Shown here piece after piece: positions 1 to 10,120 of a stretch of DNA of 64,000 nt. The translations under genes and the position numbers were made by a program. Positions within the stretch are counted from its first letter, which is position 1; every line of letters starts with the position of its first letter. Under the pieces are notes generated by a model. It searched no databases. It had not been told where the DNA came from and saw only the letters and a program-made list of their open reading frames with translations. This DNA comes from Massilia sp. YIM B02769 (GTDB taxonomy: Bacteria > Pseudomonadota > Gammaproteobacteria > Burkholderiales > Burkholderiaceae_D): positions 219,823-283,822 of the forward strand of contig NZ_JASNRC010000004.1 in the NCBI RefSeq assembly GCF_030411995.1, in the 5' to 3' direction.

Positions 1-1017
1 ACGGTGGCCACCATCGGCGTCGCCGCGCCGATCCTGTTCATCGTCCTGCGCCTGATCCAGGGCGTGTTCGTCGGCGGCGTGGTCGCGGCGACCCACACCA
101 TCGGCACCGAATCGGTGGCGCCGCGCTGGCGCGGAGCGGTGTCGGGCCTGATCGGCGGCGGCGGCGCCGGCCTGGGCGCGCTGTTCGCCTCGATCGCCTA
201 TTACGCGCTGTCGGCCGCCTTCCCCGGCGAGCAGTTCGAGGAATGGGGCTGGCGCTGCATGTTCTTCACCGGGATCATCAGCGCGGTGCTGGGCATCACC
301 ATCTTCGGCAAACTGGAAGAATCGCCGATGTTCAAGAAGCTGCAGGAAGCCAAGGCCCGCAGCAAGGCTGCCAGCGCCCCGATGGCGAACCCGGTGCGCA
401 CCCTGTTCACCGGCCAGTACCGCAACATCCTGCTGGTCAACCTGCTGCTGACCATCGGCGGCGGCGCCGGCTACTACCTGACCTCGGGCTTCCTGCCGAC
501 CTACCTGAAGGTGGTGAACGGCACCCCGGCCGAAACGGCGGGCTTCATCCTGATGCTGGCCAGTATCGGCGTGATCGTCGCCTCGATCGCCACCGGCCAC
601 CTGAGCACCTTCATCGGCCGCAAGAAGACCTTCGTCTGGGTCGGCATCCTGCGCCTGATCCTGCTGCCGGCGATCGCCCTCATGATGCCGGGCGTGACCG
701 ACCCCGTGACCCTGGGCTTCTACGTGATCGTGTTCTCCATGCTGGGCAGCATGGGCTATGCGCCGATCCTGATCTTCCTGAACGAGCGCTTCCCGACCAC
801 GATCCGCGCCACCGGCACCGGCCTCTCGTGGAACATCGGCTTCGCCATCGGCGGCGTGCTGCCGACCTTCGTGTCGCTGGCCTCGCCGATGCCGACCGAC
901 GTGCCGATGTCGCTGGCCCTGTTCCTGGGCGCGATCAGCGTGATCTTCCTGATCGGCGCCCTGATCGTGCCCGAGACCATCGGCAAGCTGGACGAAGAAC
1001 CGGCGGCGCAAGCCTGA
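1..1017 (+). CDS. MFS transporter, metabolite:H+ symporter-like (5' end outside window)
   Basis: The reading frame is open to the window edge, so the N-terminal part is missing; about 338 residues remain of a family that usually has about 430. The visible part has a string of hydrophobic segments and the loop GTESVAPRWRGAVSGL, typical of the metabolite:H+ symporter branch (ProP/ShiA/KgtP-like) of the major facilitator superfamily. It would act in the inner membrane, importing an organic acid or zwitterion with protons. It is followed after 45 bp by a fatty-acid-hydroxylase-like gene and then by the furoate operon, so a furan carboxylate is a reasonable substrate guess; the hmf cluster of Cupriavidus basilensis also carries MFS genes. 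The substrate is inferred from context only. Confidence 0.8.
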   Translation, partial: TVATIGVAAPILFIVLRLIQGVFVGGVVAATHTIGTESVAPRWRGAVSGLIGGGGAGLGALFASIAYYALSAAFPGEQFEEWGWRCMFFTGIISAVLGITIFGKLEESPMFKKLQEAKARSKAASAPMANPVRTLFTGQYRNILLVNLLLTIGGGAGYYLTSGFLPTYLKVVNGTPAETAGFILMLASIGVIVASIATGHLSTFIGRKKTFVWVGILRLILLPAIALMMPGVTDPVTLGFYVIVFSMLGSMGYAPILIFLNERFPTTIRATGTGLSWNIGFAIGGVLPTFVSLASPMPTDVPMSLALFLGAISVIFLIGALIVPETIGKLDEEPAAQA

Positions 1018-1062
1018 ACCTCGGGTTGAAACTGAGCCTGGATCGCATAAGGAGACCCTGCC

Positions 1063-1833
1063 ATGCATGCGAAAGACCAAAAGATCCATGAACGTTCCTA
1101 CCGCTTCCGGAACGAGTACGTGGCATCCACCCCGAGCTGGTACCGGGGCGAGATGCACCTCGGCTTCACCCTGCTGTTCACGGGCGGGGTGATCGCCTGG
1201 TGCCTGTTCCAGCTCGAGAACGTGCGCTGGCAGGAGTGGCTGATCGCGCTGCCCATCTTCCTGTTCGGGAACTGGGCCGAGTGGGCGGCGCACCGCTACC
1301 TGCTGCACCGCCCGAGCAAGTACTTCAATGCCGTCTACAAGCGGCACTGCGCGGTGCACCACCAGTTCTTCACCCACGTGACGCTGGAGTACGACGGCCA
1401 GCGCGAATGGCGCGCCCTGCTGTTCCCGCCGTTCGCGCCGGTGATGTTCGTGCTGGCGGCGCTGCCGCCGGCGCTGCTGGTGGGCTGGCTGTGGTCGGCC
1501 AACGCGGGCTACATCGCGATGACGACCATGGCCGCCTACTTCCTGATGTACGAAGCCCTGCACACGGCATCGCACGTGGTCGACAGTCCTTTCCTCGACC
1601 GCCTGCCGCTGGTGAACACGGTGCGCCGCATGCACGTCATCCACCATCATCCGGAGCTGATGGCGACCCGGAATTTCAACCTGACCTTCCCGATCTGCGA
1701 TGCGCTGTTCGGCACCAGCGATTTGAAGAAAGGCGTGTGGCGCACGCTGTTCCATGGCAGCGGGCATGCCGGGATGGGCGAGGAAGAAAAGCGCACGCTC
1801 GGCGTCGAGGCGCGCGACGAGGCAAGGCAATAA
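1063..1833 (+). CDS. Sterol desaturase / fatty acid hydroxylase family membrane protein
   Basis: A protein of 256 residues with hydrophobic segments around residues 30-50, 60-75 and 120-160. It carries the histidine clusters of the di-iron fatty acid hydroxylase superfamily: HRYLLH near residue 73, HCAVHHQFFTH near residue 90, HTASH near 167, and HVIHHH near 192. These ligate two irons in known family members that hydroxylate or desaturate lipids. The start is supported by the strong ribosome binding site AAGGAG 10 bases upstream. It lies between the MFS transporter and the promoter of the hmf operon on the same strand. A role in furan catabolism is not established; the substrate is unknown. 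Confidence 0.75.
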   Translation: MHAKDQKIHERSYRFRNEYVASTPSWYRGEMHLGFTLLFTGGVIAWCLFQLENVRWQEWLIALPIFLFGNWAEWAAHRYLLHRPSKYFNAVYKRHCAVHHQFFTHVTLEYDGQREWRALLFPPFAPVMFVLAALPPALLVGWLWSANAGYIAMTTMAAYFLMYEALHTASHVVDSPFLDRLPLVNTVRRMHVIHHHPELMATRNFNLTFPICDALFGTSDLKKGVWRTLFHGSGHAGMGEEEKRTLGVEARDEARQ

Positions 1834-1890
1834 GCAGGAGTGCGGCTGCGTTCGGCCGCACCATGCGCGATGCATCACAATTTTTGATGG

Positions 1891-1910
1891 ATAACTTCAT
1901 TATTCATTAT
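1891..1910 (+). promoter_or_regulatory. Candidate LysR operator upstream of hmfA
   Basis: The interrupted palindrome ATAA-N12-TTAT has the T-N11-A character of LysR-type binding boxes and sits immediately upstream of the predicted -35 element of hmfA. This AT-rich stretch stands out from its high-GC surroundings. The likely regulator is the LysR gene at the far end of the operon. This is inference from position and symmetry. Confidence 0.5.
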
Positions 1911-1939
1911 TTGTCGTGATGCGATGTGCTCCCTATACT
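1911..1939 (+). promoter_or_regulatory. Sigma-70 promoter of the hmf operon
   Basis: A -35 element TTGTCG (1911-1916) and a -10 element TATACT (1934-1939) are separated by 17 bases, close to consensus. The site is 42 bases upstream of the hmfA start, whose ribosome binding site AGGAG is at 1966-1970. Confidence 0.65.
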
Positions 1940-1980
1940 CGTTTTAAACAAAAAAGCATCACAGCAGGAGACACGAACGC

Positions 1981-4900
1981 ATGGAAATGAAGCTCCACCA
2001 CGCGCCCGGGCAGGATGCCGGCGACAAGCCCTACACCGGCCGCCCGATGCAGCGCATCGAAGACGCCTCGCTGCTCACCGGCCGCGGCCAGTACGGCGAC
2101 GACGTCGGAGTCAAGCCCGGCACCCTGCAAGCCGTGGTGGTGCGCTCCCCGCATGCACACGCCACCCTGAACGGCATCGACATCACCCGTGCCGCCGCCG
2201 CCCCGGGCGTGCGCGCCGTCCTCACGGGGCTTGATATCCGCGACTGGTCCAAGCCCTTCGTGGTCGGCGTCAAGGCGCCGATGGAGATGTGGGCGCTGGC
2301 CGTGGACCGCGTGCGCTACGTCGGCGAACCGGTCGCCGTGGTGGTGGCCGACACCCGCTACCTGGCCGAGGATGCGGCCGACCTGGTCGTCGCCGACTAC
2401 ACCCCGCTCGATCCGGTCACCTCGATCGACGAGGCCATCCTGCCCGACGCCGCCATCCTGCACGAAGGCGTGGGCAGCAACGTGGTCAGCGACCGCTCGT
2501 TCCGCTATGGCGAGCCGGAAGCCGCCTTTGCCAACGCCCCGCACACGGTCGAACTCACGGTGCGCTACCCGCGCAATTCGTGCACGCCGATCGAAGGCGC
2601 GGTGGTGGTGGCCGAATGGCAGTCCGAGGAAGAAGGCTACGACGTCGCCTCCAACTTCATGGGCCCGTTCTCGCTGCACACCGTGATGGCCCTGGCCCTG
2701 CGCGTGCCCGGCCACAAGCTGCGCCACCGCACCTTCCGCGATTCCGGCGGCAGCTTCGGCGTCAAGCATGCCGTGTTCCAGTACGCGGTGCTGATGTGCC
2801 TGGCCTCGCGCAAGGCCGGCGCCCCCGTCAAATGGGTCGAGGACCGCCTCGAACACCTGGCCGGCCTGACCTCGGCCACGAACCGCCAGTCGACCATCCG
2901 CGCCGCCGTCGAAGCCGACGGCCGCATCACCGCCCTGGACTACGACCAGTTCGACGATTGCGGTGGCTACCTGCGCGCGCCGGAACCGGCCACCTTCTAC
3001 CGCATGCACGGCTGCCTGACCGGCGCCTATGCGATCCCGAACCTGCTGGTGCGTAACCGCGTGGTGCTGACGAATAAGACCCCGGCCGGCCTGGTGCGCG
3101 GCTTCGGCGGCCCGCAGGTCTACTTTGCGCTGGAACGCCTGATGCAGCGCATCGCGGTCGAACTGCGGATCGACCCGGTCGAGCTGTATCGCCGCAACTT
3201 CATCCCGGCCGATGCCTTTCCTTATCAAGCGGCGGCCGGCGCCCTGATCGACTCCGGCAACTACGGGGGCGCGCTGGAACTGGTGCAGGGCGAAGGCCGC
3301 CTGGCCGAACTGTATGCGCGGCGGGATCAAGCGCGTGCCGAAGGCCGCCTGTACGGCATCGGCTTCGCCGCCATCGTCGAGCCCTCGATCTCGAACATGG
3401 GCTACATCACCACCGTGCTGCCGAAGGAAGCGCGCGCCAAGGCCGGCCCGAAGAACGGCGCCATCGCCTCGGCCAGCGTCGCCATCGACCCGCTCGGCGG
3501 CGTCAACGTGACCATCGCCTCGGCCCCGGCCGGCCAGGGCCACCGCACCGTCTGCGCCCAGGTCGTGGCCGACGTGTTCGGCATCGTGCCCGACGGCGTG
3601 GCCGTGAACGTGGAATTCGATACCCAGAAGGATGCCTGGTCGGTCGCCGCCGGTAACTACTCGAGCCGCTTCGCCGGCGCCGTGGCCGGCACCGTGCACC
3701 TGGCGGCCGTCAAATTGCGCGACAAGCTGGCCGCGATCGCCGCGCCCCAGCTGGGCGTGGATGCAGCCGACATCGTCTTTGAAGGCGGCAAGGTGTACGC
3801 GAAAGCCGATCCGGCCAAGTCGCTGCCCTTCCTGCGCATGGCCGCCAGCCCGCACTGGGCGCCGGCCCTGCTGCCGGCCGGCGTGGAACCGGGCCTGCGC
3901 GAAACCGCCTTCTGGACCGCGCCGCAGCTGGGTGCGCCGGACGAGCAGGACCGCGTGAATACCTCGGCCGCGTATGGTTTCGCCTTCGATGTCTGCGCCG
4001 TGGAAGTCGACCGCCATACCGGCCGCATACGCATCGACGACTACGTGACCACCCACGACGCCGGCAAGATCCTGAACCCGGCACTGGCCGACGGCCAGAT
4101 CCGCGGCGCCTTTGCCCAGGGCCTGGGCGCGGCGCTGATGGAAGAATTCCGCTACGGCGAAGACGGCAGCTTCCAGTCCGGCACCTTTGCCGACTACCTG
4201 GTGCCGACCACCTGCGAAGTACCCGAGCCGCGCATCCTGCACATGGAAACGCCCTCGCCCTTCACGCCGCTGGGCGCCAAGGGCCTGGGCGAGGGCAACA
4301 ACATGAGCACGCCGGCCTGCATCGGCAATGCCGTGGCCGACGCGCTGGGCGTGAAGGACATCGTGTTGCCGCTGACGCCGTCGAAGGTGATGGACCTGAT
4401 CGGCGGCGACGAGCCGCCGCCCTCGCCAGCGGCCAAGGTGGCGCCCGCCGCACCCGCGTATTCGCCCCTGACGGCCGATGCGCCGGCTGATGGCGCCGCT
4501 GCCGACAGCGCGGCAACCAGGCCGGCCAAGGGCGGCAAGTCGCTGGCCGCGCGCGGCGAAGTGAAACTCGACGCTTCGCCCGACGCCGTGTTCCGCGTCC
4601 TGCTCGACCCGCAAGCACTGGCGAAAGTCATCCCCGGCTGCAATGCCCTGGAACCGGTCGGCGAACACCGCTACCGCGCCGACGTCACCGTGGGCGTGGG
4701 CATGATCAAGGCGCGCTATGCCGCCGAGGTAGCCCTGTCCGAACTCGATCCGCCGCGCAGCCTGCGCCTGGCCGGCACCGGCCTGTCCTCGGTGGGCAGC
4801 GCCAGCGGCAGCGGCCTGGTGACGCTGGAGCCTGTGGGCGGCGGCACCCTGCTGCGCTACGACTACGCCGCGCAAGTGTCGGGCAAGGTGGCGGCGGTAG

Positions 4901-5067
4901 GCAGTCGCATGCTGGAAGGCGCGGCCAAGATCGTGCTGAACCAGCTGTTCGAACAGCTGGGACGCGAAGCCGGCGGCCCCGCCACGGCGGACGGCAGCGC
5001 CCCTGTACCAGTCAAGAAACGCAGCCTCTGGCAACGCCTGCTGGCCCTGTTTGGAGGTCAACGATGA
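1981..5067 (+). CDS. hmfA: 2-furoyl-CoA dehydrogenase large (molybdenum) subunit fused to a CoxG/SRPBCC domain
   Basis: 1028 residues. Residues about 20-130 form the xanthine-dehydrogenase a/b hammerhead domain and about 150-800 the molybdopterin-binding domains, with GLVRGFGGPQ (370-379) and the active-site glutamate motif AKGLGEG (Glu771). The AYRCSFR loop of true CO dehydrogenase is absent. After an Ala/Pro-rich linker, residues about 857-1000 form a CoxG-like SRPBCC domain, usually a separate protein. The gene overlaps hmfB by 4 bases and is followed by all other hmf functions, so hydroxylation of furoyl-CoA at C5 is the best assignment. The molybdenum cofactor would be cytosine-dinucleotide type, as in relatives. 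The function is inferred from synteny; another aromatic acyl-CoA hydroxylase remains possible. Confidence 0.85.
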   Translation: MEMKLHHAPGQDAGDKPYTGRPMQRIEDASLLTGRGQYGDDVGVKPGTLQAVVVRSPHAHATLNGIDITRAAAAPGVRAVLTGLDIRDWSKPFVVGVKAPMEMWALAVDRVRYVGEPVAVVVADTRYLAEDAADLVVADYTPLDPVTSIDEAILPDAAILHEGVGSNVVSDRSFRYGEPEAAFANAPHTVELTVRYPRNSCTPIEGAVVVAEWQSEEEGYDVASNFMGPFSLHTVMALALRVPGHKLRHRTFRDSGGSFGVKHAVFQYAVLMCLASRKAGAPVKWVEDRLEHLAGLTSATNRQSTIRAAVEADGRITALDYDQFDDCGGYLRAPEPATFYRMHGCLTGAYAIPNLLVRNRVVLTNKTPAGLVRGFGGPQVYFALERLMQRIAVELRIDPVELYRRNFIPADAFPYQAAAGALIDSGNYGGALELVQGEGRLAELYARRDQARAEGRLYGIGFAAIVEPSISNMGYITTVLPKEARAKAGPKNGAIASASVAIDPLGGVNVTIASAPAGQGHRTVCAQVVADVFGIVPDGVAVNVEFDTQKDAWSVAAGNYSSRFAGAVAGTVHLAAVKLRDKLAAIAAPQLGVDAADIVFEGGKVYAKADPAKSLPFLRMAASPHWAPALLPAGVEPGLRETAFWTAPQLGAPDEQDRVNTSAAYGFAFDVCAVEVDRHTGRIRIDDYVTTHDAGKILNPALADGQIRGAFAQGLGAALMEEFRYGEDGSFQSGTFADYLVPTTCEVPEPRILHMETPSPFTPLGAKGLGEGNNMSTPACIGNAVADALGVKDIVLPLTPSKVMDLIGGDEPPPSPAAKVAPAAPAYSPLTADAPADGAAADSAATRPAKGGKSLAARGEVKLDASPDAVFRVLLDPQALAKVIPGCNALEPVGEHRYRADVTVGVGMIKARYAAEVALSELDPPRSLRLAGTGLSSVGSASGSGLVTLEPVGGGTLLRYDYAAQVSGKVAAVGSRMLEGAAKIVLNQLFEQLGREAGGPATADGSAPVPVKKRSLWQRLLALFGGQR

Positions 5068-5879
5068 AACCGCAAGCTTTCGATTACGCCCGTCCCGACA
5101 GCGCCGAGGAAACGGTGGCCATGCTGGCCCAGGCCGGCGACGACGCGCGCATCCTGGCCGGCGGCCAGTCGCTGATGGCGGTGCTGAACTTGCGCCTGGC
5201 CCAGCCCAGCGTCCTGATCGACATCTCGCGCGTGCCGGACCTGAACTACGTGCGTGTCGATGGCAAGCACCTGGCAATCGGCGCCGCTGCCACCCAGGGC
5301 AGCGTCGAGTGGCGCCCTGGCTTGAAGAACGAAGTGCCGCTGCTGGCCCAGGCTTTCCCGCATATTTCGCACTTCCAGATCCGCAACCGCGGCACGGTCT
5401 GCGGCTCGGTGGCCCATGCCGACCCGAGCGCCGAACTGCCGCTGGCCCTGCTGGCGCTGGAGGGCGAAGTCGTGCTGCGCAGCGGCCGTGGACGGCGCGT
5501 GGTCGCGGCCGCCGACTTCTTCCAGGGCATGCTGATGACGGCGCGCGCCCAGGACGAACTGGTGGAAGAGGTGCGCTACCCGCTGGCGCAAGCCGGCGTG
5601 CGCTACGCCTTCGATGAGTTCTCGGGCCGCCATGGCGACTTCGCCGTGTGCGCGGTGGCTGCGGTCGTCAAGCCGGACGGCATCCGCCTGGCCGTCGGCG
5701 GCGTCTCGGACCGCCCCGTCGTGCGCGCCTGGCCGCGCCTGGATGGCGCCGACCTCGACGCCGCCATCAACGACTTCGCCTGGGAACTCGGGGCAAAGGA
5801 CGATCACCACGCCTCGGCCAAATTCCGGCGTCAACTGGTGCGCCACCTGGGCCGCGCCGCAATCGACAAGGCTCAATGA
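5064..5879 (+). CDS. hmfB: 2-furoyl-CoA dehydrogenase FAD-binding subunit
   Basis: 271 residues, the usual size of CoxM-type FAD subunits of molybdenum hydroxylases. It has the FAD signature AGGQSLMAVLNLRLA near residue 32 and the second FAD loop RNRGTVCGSVAHADP near residue 108, followed by the CO-dehydrogenase flavoprotein C-terminal domain. It passes electrons from the iron-sulfur subunit to an external acceptor. Its ATG overlaps the hmfA stop (ATGA), and its own stop overlaps the start of hmfC, which indicates translational coupling and equal expression of the three subunits. Confidence 0.85.
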   Translation: MKPQAFDYARPDSAEETVAMLAQAGDDARILAGGQSLMAVLNLRLAQPSVLIDISRVPDLNYVRVDGKHLAIGAAATQGSVEWRPGLKNEVPLLAQAFPHISHFQIRNRGTVCGSVAHADPSAELPLALLALEGEVVLRSGRGRRVVAAADFFQGMLMTARAQDELVEEVRYPLAQAGVRYAFDEFSGRHGDFAVCAVAAVVKPDGIRLAVGGVSDRPVVRAWPRLDGADLDAAINDFAWELGAKDDHHASAKFRRQLVRHLGRAAIDKAQ

Positions 5880-6457
5880 TGAAGACTTACCGTAAAGACG
5901 ATGTCGTACGCATCCACCTGGTACTCAATGGCCAGCAGCGCAGCGGCACCTGCGAACCGCGCACCCTGCTGTCGGACTTCCTGAGGCACGAACTGGGCGC
6001 GACCGGCACCCATGTCGGCTGCGAACACGGCGTCTGCGGCGCCTGCACCGTGAACATCGACGGCGTGGCGGGTCGCTCCTGCATGACCCTGGCCGTGCAG
6101 GCCGAAGGCTGCAAGGTCGATACCGTCGAGGGCCTGAACAAGGATATCGAGGGACTATCCGATTTGCAGCAAGCCTTCCGCCGCAACCACGCGCTGCAGT
6201 GCGGCTTCTGCACCGCGGGCATCCTGATGTCCTGCACCGATTACCTGCAACGCAATCCGGACCCGAGCGAACACGAAGTACGCGAGATGCTGTCGGGCCA
6301 CCTGTGCCGCTGCACCGGCTACACGAACATCGTGAAGGCGGTGCTGGAGACCGCCGCCGAACGCCTCGGCCGGCCGTACGGCGCCGCCCTCGCCCCGGAT
6401 ACCGCCGGCCACGCCGCTATCGGCCCTGCCGAACAGGCGCGTCTCGTGGACGCCTGA
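5876..6457 (+). CDS. hmfC: 2-furoyl-CoA dehydrogenase 2Fe-2S subunit
   Basis: 193 residues, slightly longer than the roughly 160 of typical CoxS proteins because of a C-terminal tail. The N-terminal plant-type ferredoxin cluster is GCEHGVCGACTV and the C-terminal cluster is CGFCTAGILMSC with GHLCRCTGY, giving the eight cysteines of two 2Fe-2S centres. Two adjacent ATG codons (5876 and 5879) could start it; both overlap the hmfB stop. It relays electrons from the molybdenum site of HmfA to the flavin of HmfB. The open frame extends further upstream, but that part is an out-of-frame shadow of hmfB. Confidence 0.85.
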   Translation: MMKTYRKDDVVRIHLVLNGQQRSGTCEPRTLLSDFLRHELGATGTHVGCEHGVCGACTVNIDGVAGRSCMTLAVQAEGCKVDTVEGLNKDIEGLSDLQQAFRRNHALQCGFCTAGILMSCTDYLQRNPDPSEHEVREMLSGHLCRCTGYTNIVKAVLETAAERLGRPYGAALAPDTAGHAAIGPAEQARLVDA

Positions 6458-6495
6458 GCCGACGAACAAAGACGACAACAATAGAGGAGAACATC

Positions 6496-8046
6496 GTGCT
6501 GGATCTTGGACGCACCTTCCTGCAAAGCGTGGAACGCAGCCCGCATGCGCTGGCCGTGGTCGACGGCGAGCAGCGCCTGACCTATGCCCAGTGGTACGAG
6601 CGCATCCAGTGCGCCGCCGCCGGCCTGGCCGGGCTTGGCCTGCAACGCGGCGACCATCTGCTCGTCGTGCTGCAGAACCGCATCGAGATGGCGACCCTGC
6701 ACTGGGCCTGCCAATTCCTGGGCGTGATCGCGACGCCGCTCAACTGGCGCGCAAAGCCCGAGGAAGTCGAGTACTGCGCGCTCGACGCGAATGCGCGCGC
6801 CGTCGCCTATGAACCAATCAGCGAAGACGCCGTGAAAGGCAGCCCGGCCGCGATGGCCCTGCCGCGCATCACGATCGGCGCCGTGCGCGACAGCGCCGGG
6901 ACCACCGCCTTTGCCGAGCTGCTGGCAAACGTGCCGGCGTCGCCCATCCTGCAAGCGACGGCCGACGACGTGTCGCTGATGCTCTACACTTCGGGCACCA
7001 CCGGTAAACCAAAGGGCGTGCCGCGCCGCCACCGTGCCGAGCGCGCCGCGGCCCTCGGCCACGTGGCCCAGAATTTGTACAAGCGCGGCGAGCGCACCCT
7101 GGGGGTGATGCCGCTGTACCACACCATGGGCGTGCGCTCGCTGCTGGCGATGGCGCTGGTCGACGGCCTGTTCGTCTGCGTGCCCAAGTTCGACTGCGCC
7201 GCCGCCTTCCACTCGATCGCGCAAGACCGCATCACCTGCCTGTACCTGGTGCCGACGCTGTACCACGACATGCTGGCCTGGCGCGAAAAGAACGGGGCCG
7301 ACATCTCCTCGGTCACCAAACTCGGCTTCGCCGGTGCGCCGATGCAGGATGGTTTGCTGAAGCGCCTGACCGATACCTTCCATCCTGAGCTGTTCGTGAA
7401 CCACTACGGCTCGTCCGAGGTCTACACCTTCACCATCGACCAGGACGCCACGCGCAAGGCCGGCAGCGCCGGACGCGCCGGCATCAATACCCGCATCCGC
7501 GTGGTGCCGCTTACCGCCAGCTCGCCTGAAGGAACGGTGGCCGTGGGCGAGGAAGGCCAGATCATCTGCGACCTGGAAGGCGACGAAGCCTTCGAGGCCT
7601 ACTGGAACCGCGACGACGCGAATGCGAAGTCGATCAGGAACGGCTGGTACTTCACCGGCGACACCGGCTACATCGACGCCGATGGCGATTTGTTCGTCAC
7701 CGGCCGCATGGACGACATGATCATCAGCGGCGGCGAGAACATCTCGCCGGTCGACATCGAATCGGTACTCTCCCTGCACCCGGCCGTGGACGAAGTGGCG
7801 GTGGCCGGCCTGCAGGACGAGCGCTGGGGCCAGAAGGTAGTCGCCTTCGTGAAGACGCGTGGCGAGACCACGCCCGAAGCGCTGAACGAACACTGCCGCA
7901 CCTCCGACCTGCTGAACTTCAAACGCCCGCGCGAATACGTGTTCGTGCGCGAGATCCCGAAATCGCCGGTCGGGAAGATCTTGCGCCGCAAGCTGGTGGC
8001 GGGCGAATACGAAAGCCTGCCGGGTAACGACAAGGGAGCTGTCTGA
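6496..8046 (+). CDS. hmfD: 2-furoate--CoA ligase (AMP-binding enzyme)
   Basis: 516 residues, an acyl-CoA synthetase of the ANL superfamily. The adenylate-binding loop YTSGTTGKPKG lies at residues 164-174, the acyl-binding core motif NHYGSSE follows, then YFTGDTGYIDADGDLFVTGR with the hinge aspartate, and the C-terminal lysine motif PKSPVGKILRRKL. It would form furoyl-CoA from 2-furoate, ATP and CoA. The start is GTG at 6496, placed by the ribosome binding site GAGGAG 6 bases upstream; the long open frame before it overlaps hmfC and is not used. The end overlaps hmfF by one base. Aryl specificity (for example benzoate) cannot be excluded from sequence alone. Confidence 0.82.
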   Translation: MLDLGRTFLQSVERSPHALAVVDGEQRLTYAQWYERIQCAAAGLAGLGLQRGDHLLVVLQNRIEMATLHWACQFLGVIATPLNWRAKPEEVEYCALDANARAVAYEPISEDAVKGSPAAMALPRITIGAVRDSAGTTAFAELLANVPASPILQATADDVSLMLYTSGTTGKPKGVPRRHRAERAAALGHVAQNLYKRGERTLGVMPLYHTMGVRSLLAMALVDGLFVCVPKFDCAAAFHSIAQDRITCLYLVPTLYHDMLAWREKNGADISSVTKLGFAGAPMQDGLLKRLTDTFHPELFVNHYGSSEVYTFTIDQDATRKAGSAGRAGINTRIRVVPLTASSPEGTVAVGEEGQIICDLEGDEAFEAYWNRDDANAKSIRNGWYFTGDTGYIDADGDLFVTGRMDDMIISGGENISPVDIESVLSLHPAVDEVAVAGLQDERWGQKVVAFVKTRGETTPEALNEHCRTSDLLNFKRPREYVFVREIPKSPVGKILRRKLVAGEYESLPGNDKGAV

Positions 8047-9502
8047 TGAACGCGCAACATTTCGATACCCCGGCCAAGGCACGCGACCTGCGCACATGGC
8101 TGGCGCACCTGGAAGCAACGAAGCGCCTGGCCGTGCTGCGCGACGGCGTGCCTTTGAGGCACACCCTGGCGGCCATCGCCAAGCGCCTCGACGGCAGCCA
8201 GGCGGCGTATTTTCCAAAACCCGACGGCCATGCGATTCCGGTCGTCTCAGGCTTCATCTCGCGCCGCGCCTGGATCGCCGAAGCGATGGGCGTCGAGCAG
8301 GCCGGCTTGCTGGCCGCCTTCCGCCATGCGGCCGACAACCCCCTGCCCTGGCGCGAAGTCGAGCCGGGTTCCGCGCCCTGCCAGCAGGTCGTGCACACCG
8401 ACGTCGACCTGCACGCCCTGCTGCCGATCCCGACCCACAGCGAACACGATAACGGCCCCTACATCACGGCCGGCCTGGTCATCGCGCGCAATCCCGTGAC
8501 CGGCATCCAGAACGTGTCGATCAACCGCATCCAGGTGCACGGCAAGGACCGCATGGCGATCCTGATGCTGCCGCGCCACCTGCTGGCATTCTATAAAGCG
8601 GCCGAGGCCGAGAACCAGGCGCTGGACGTGGCGGTGGTGATCGGCGCCGATCCGCTCACGCTGCTGGCCTCGCAGGCGATCACCCCGATCGACCACGACG
8701 AGCTGGAAATCGCCGGCGCCCTGCACGGCGCACCGCTGGCAGTAAGCAAATGCCTGGGCAGCGAGGTGCGCGTACCGGCAAATGCCGAGATCGTCATCGA
8801 AGGCAAGCTGCTGCCGCAGTTGCGCGAGCCCGAAGGCCCGTTCGGCGAATTCCCGAAGTACTACAGCGCCAGGGAGAACCGCGAGGTCATCGAAGTCACG
8901 GCCGTGACTCACCGCGCCAACCCGATCTTCCACACCATCGTGCCGGCCGAGATGGAGCACCTGCTGCTCGGCTCGATCCCGCGCGAGGCGACCATGCTGG
9001 CCCATTTGCAGCGCAGCTTCCCCGGCGTGCTCGACGTGCACCTGTCGGTGGGCGGCGTCGGCCGGTATCACTTGTTCGTGAAATTCCGCAAGCTGCGCGA
9101 AGGCGAGCCGCGCAACGTGATCCTCGGCGCGTTCGGTACGCACTACGACATCAAGCAGGTGACCATCGTCGACGACGACGTCGACGTGCACGATCCGCAG
9201 CAGGTCGAGTGGGCCGTGGCCACCCGCTTCCAGGCCGACCGCGATCTGATCGTGATCGCCGGCGCCCAGGGCTCGGCGCTCGACCCCTCGACCACGATCG
9301 GCCACGACTACGGCGAGGACGAAGTCGCGCCGCCGCACCTGCAGGGTATCAGCGCCAAGATGGGCCTGGACGCCACCAAGCCGGTGGCCTACCGCGGCCA
9401 CGTGTTCACCAAGGTGCGCATCCCGGGCGAGCTGGAGATCGATCTCGACCGGGAAATCGTGCGCGGCGCCACGGTGGACTGGCACGAAGCCAAGGTGCGT
9501 CC

Positions 9503-9506
<4 letters not shown>
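8046..9506 (+). CDS. hmfF: Furan-2,5-dicarboxylate decarboxylase, UbiD family
   Basis: 486 residues, the normal length for UbiD enzymes, which decarboxylate aromatic or unsaturated acids using prenylated FMN. Family features seen are the N-terminal substrate-recognition region, the central segment REPEGPFGEFPKYYS, the ENREVIEV stretch and IPREATML, which carry the conserved Glu/Arg residues of the active site. Together with HmfG it would convert 2,5-furandicarboxylate, the oxidation product of hydroxymethylfurfural, to 2-furoate. The start codon shares a base with the hmfD stop, and the stop overlaps the hmfG start. A related aromatic acid decarboxylase activity is the main alternative; the hmf context favours furan. 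Confidence 0.83.
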
Positions 9507-10105
<599 letters not shown>

Positions 10106-10120
10106 CATCAGGAGAACAGC

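Noticed and set aside
1933..5277. Open frame of 1114 codons on the minus strand opposite hmfA
   Set aside because: Antisense shadow of a high-GC gene; composition (Arg, His, Gly, Ala runs) is not protein-like and it has no recognisable domain, while the plus-strand frame is a clear molybdenum hydroxylase.
1981..6457. Carbon monoxide dehydrogenase (coxLMS)
   Set aside because: The CoxL-like subunit lacks the AYRCSFR active-site loop of true CO dehydrogenase and has GLVRGFGG instead; the linked ligase, UbiD/UbiX and crotonase fit furoyl-CoA oxidation.
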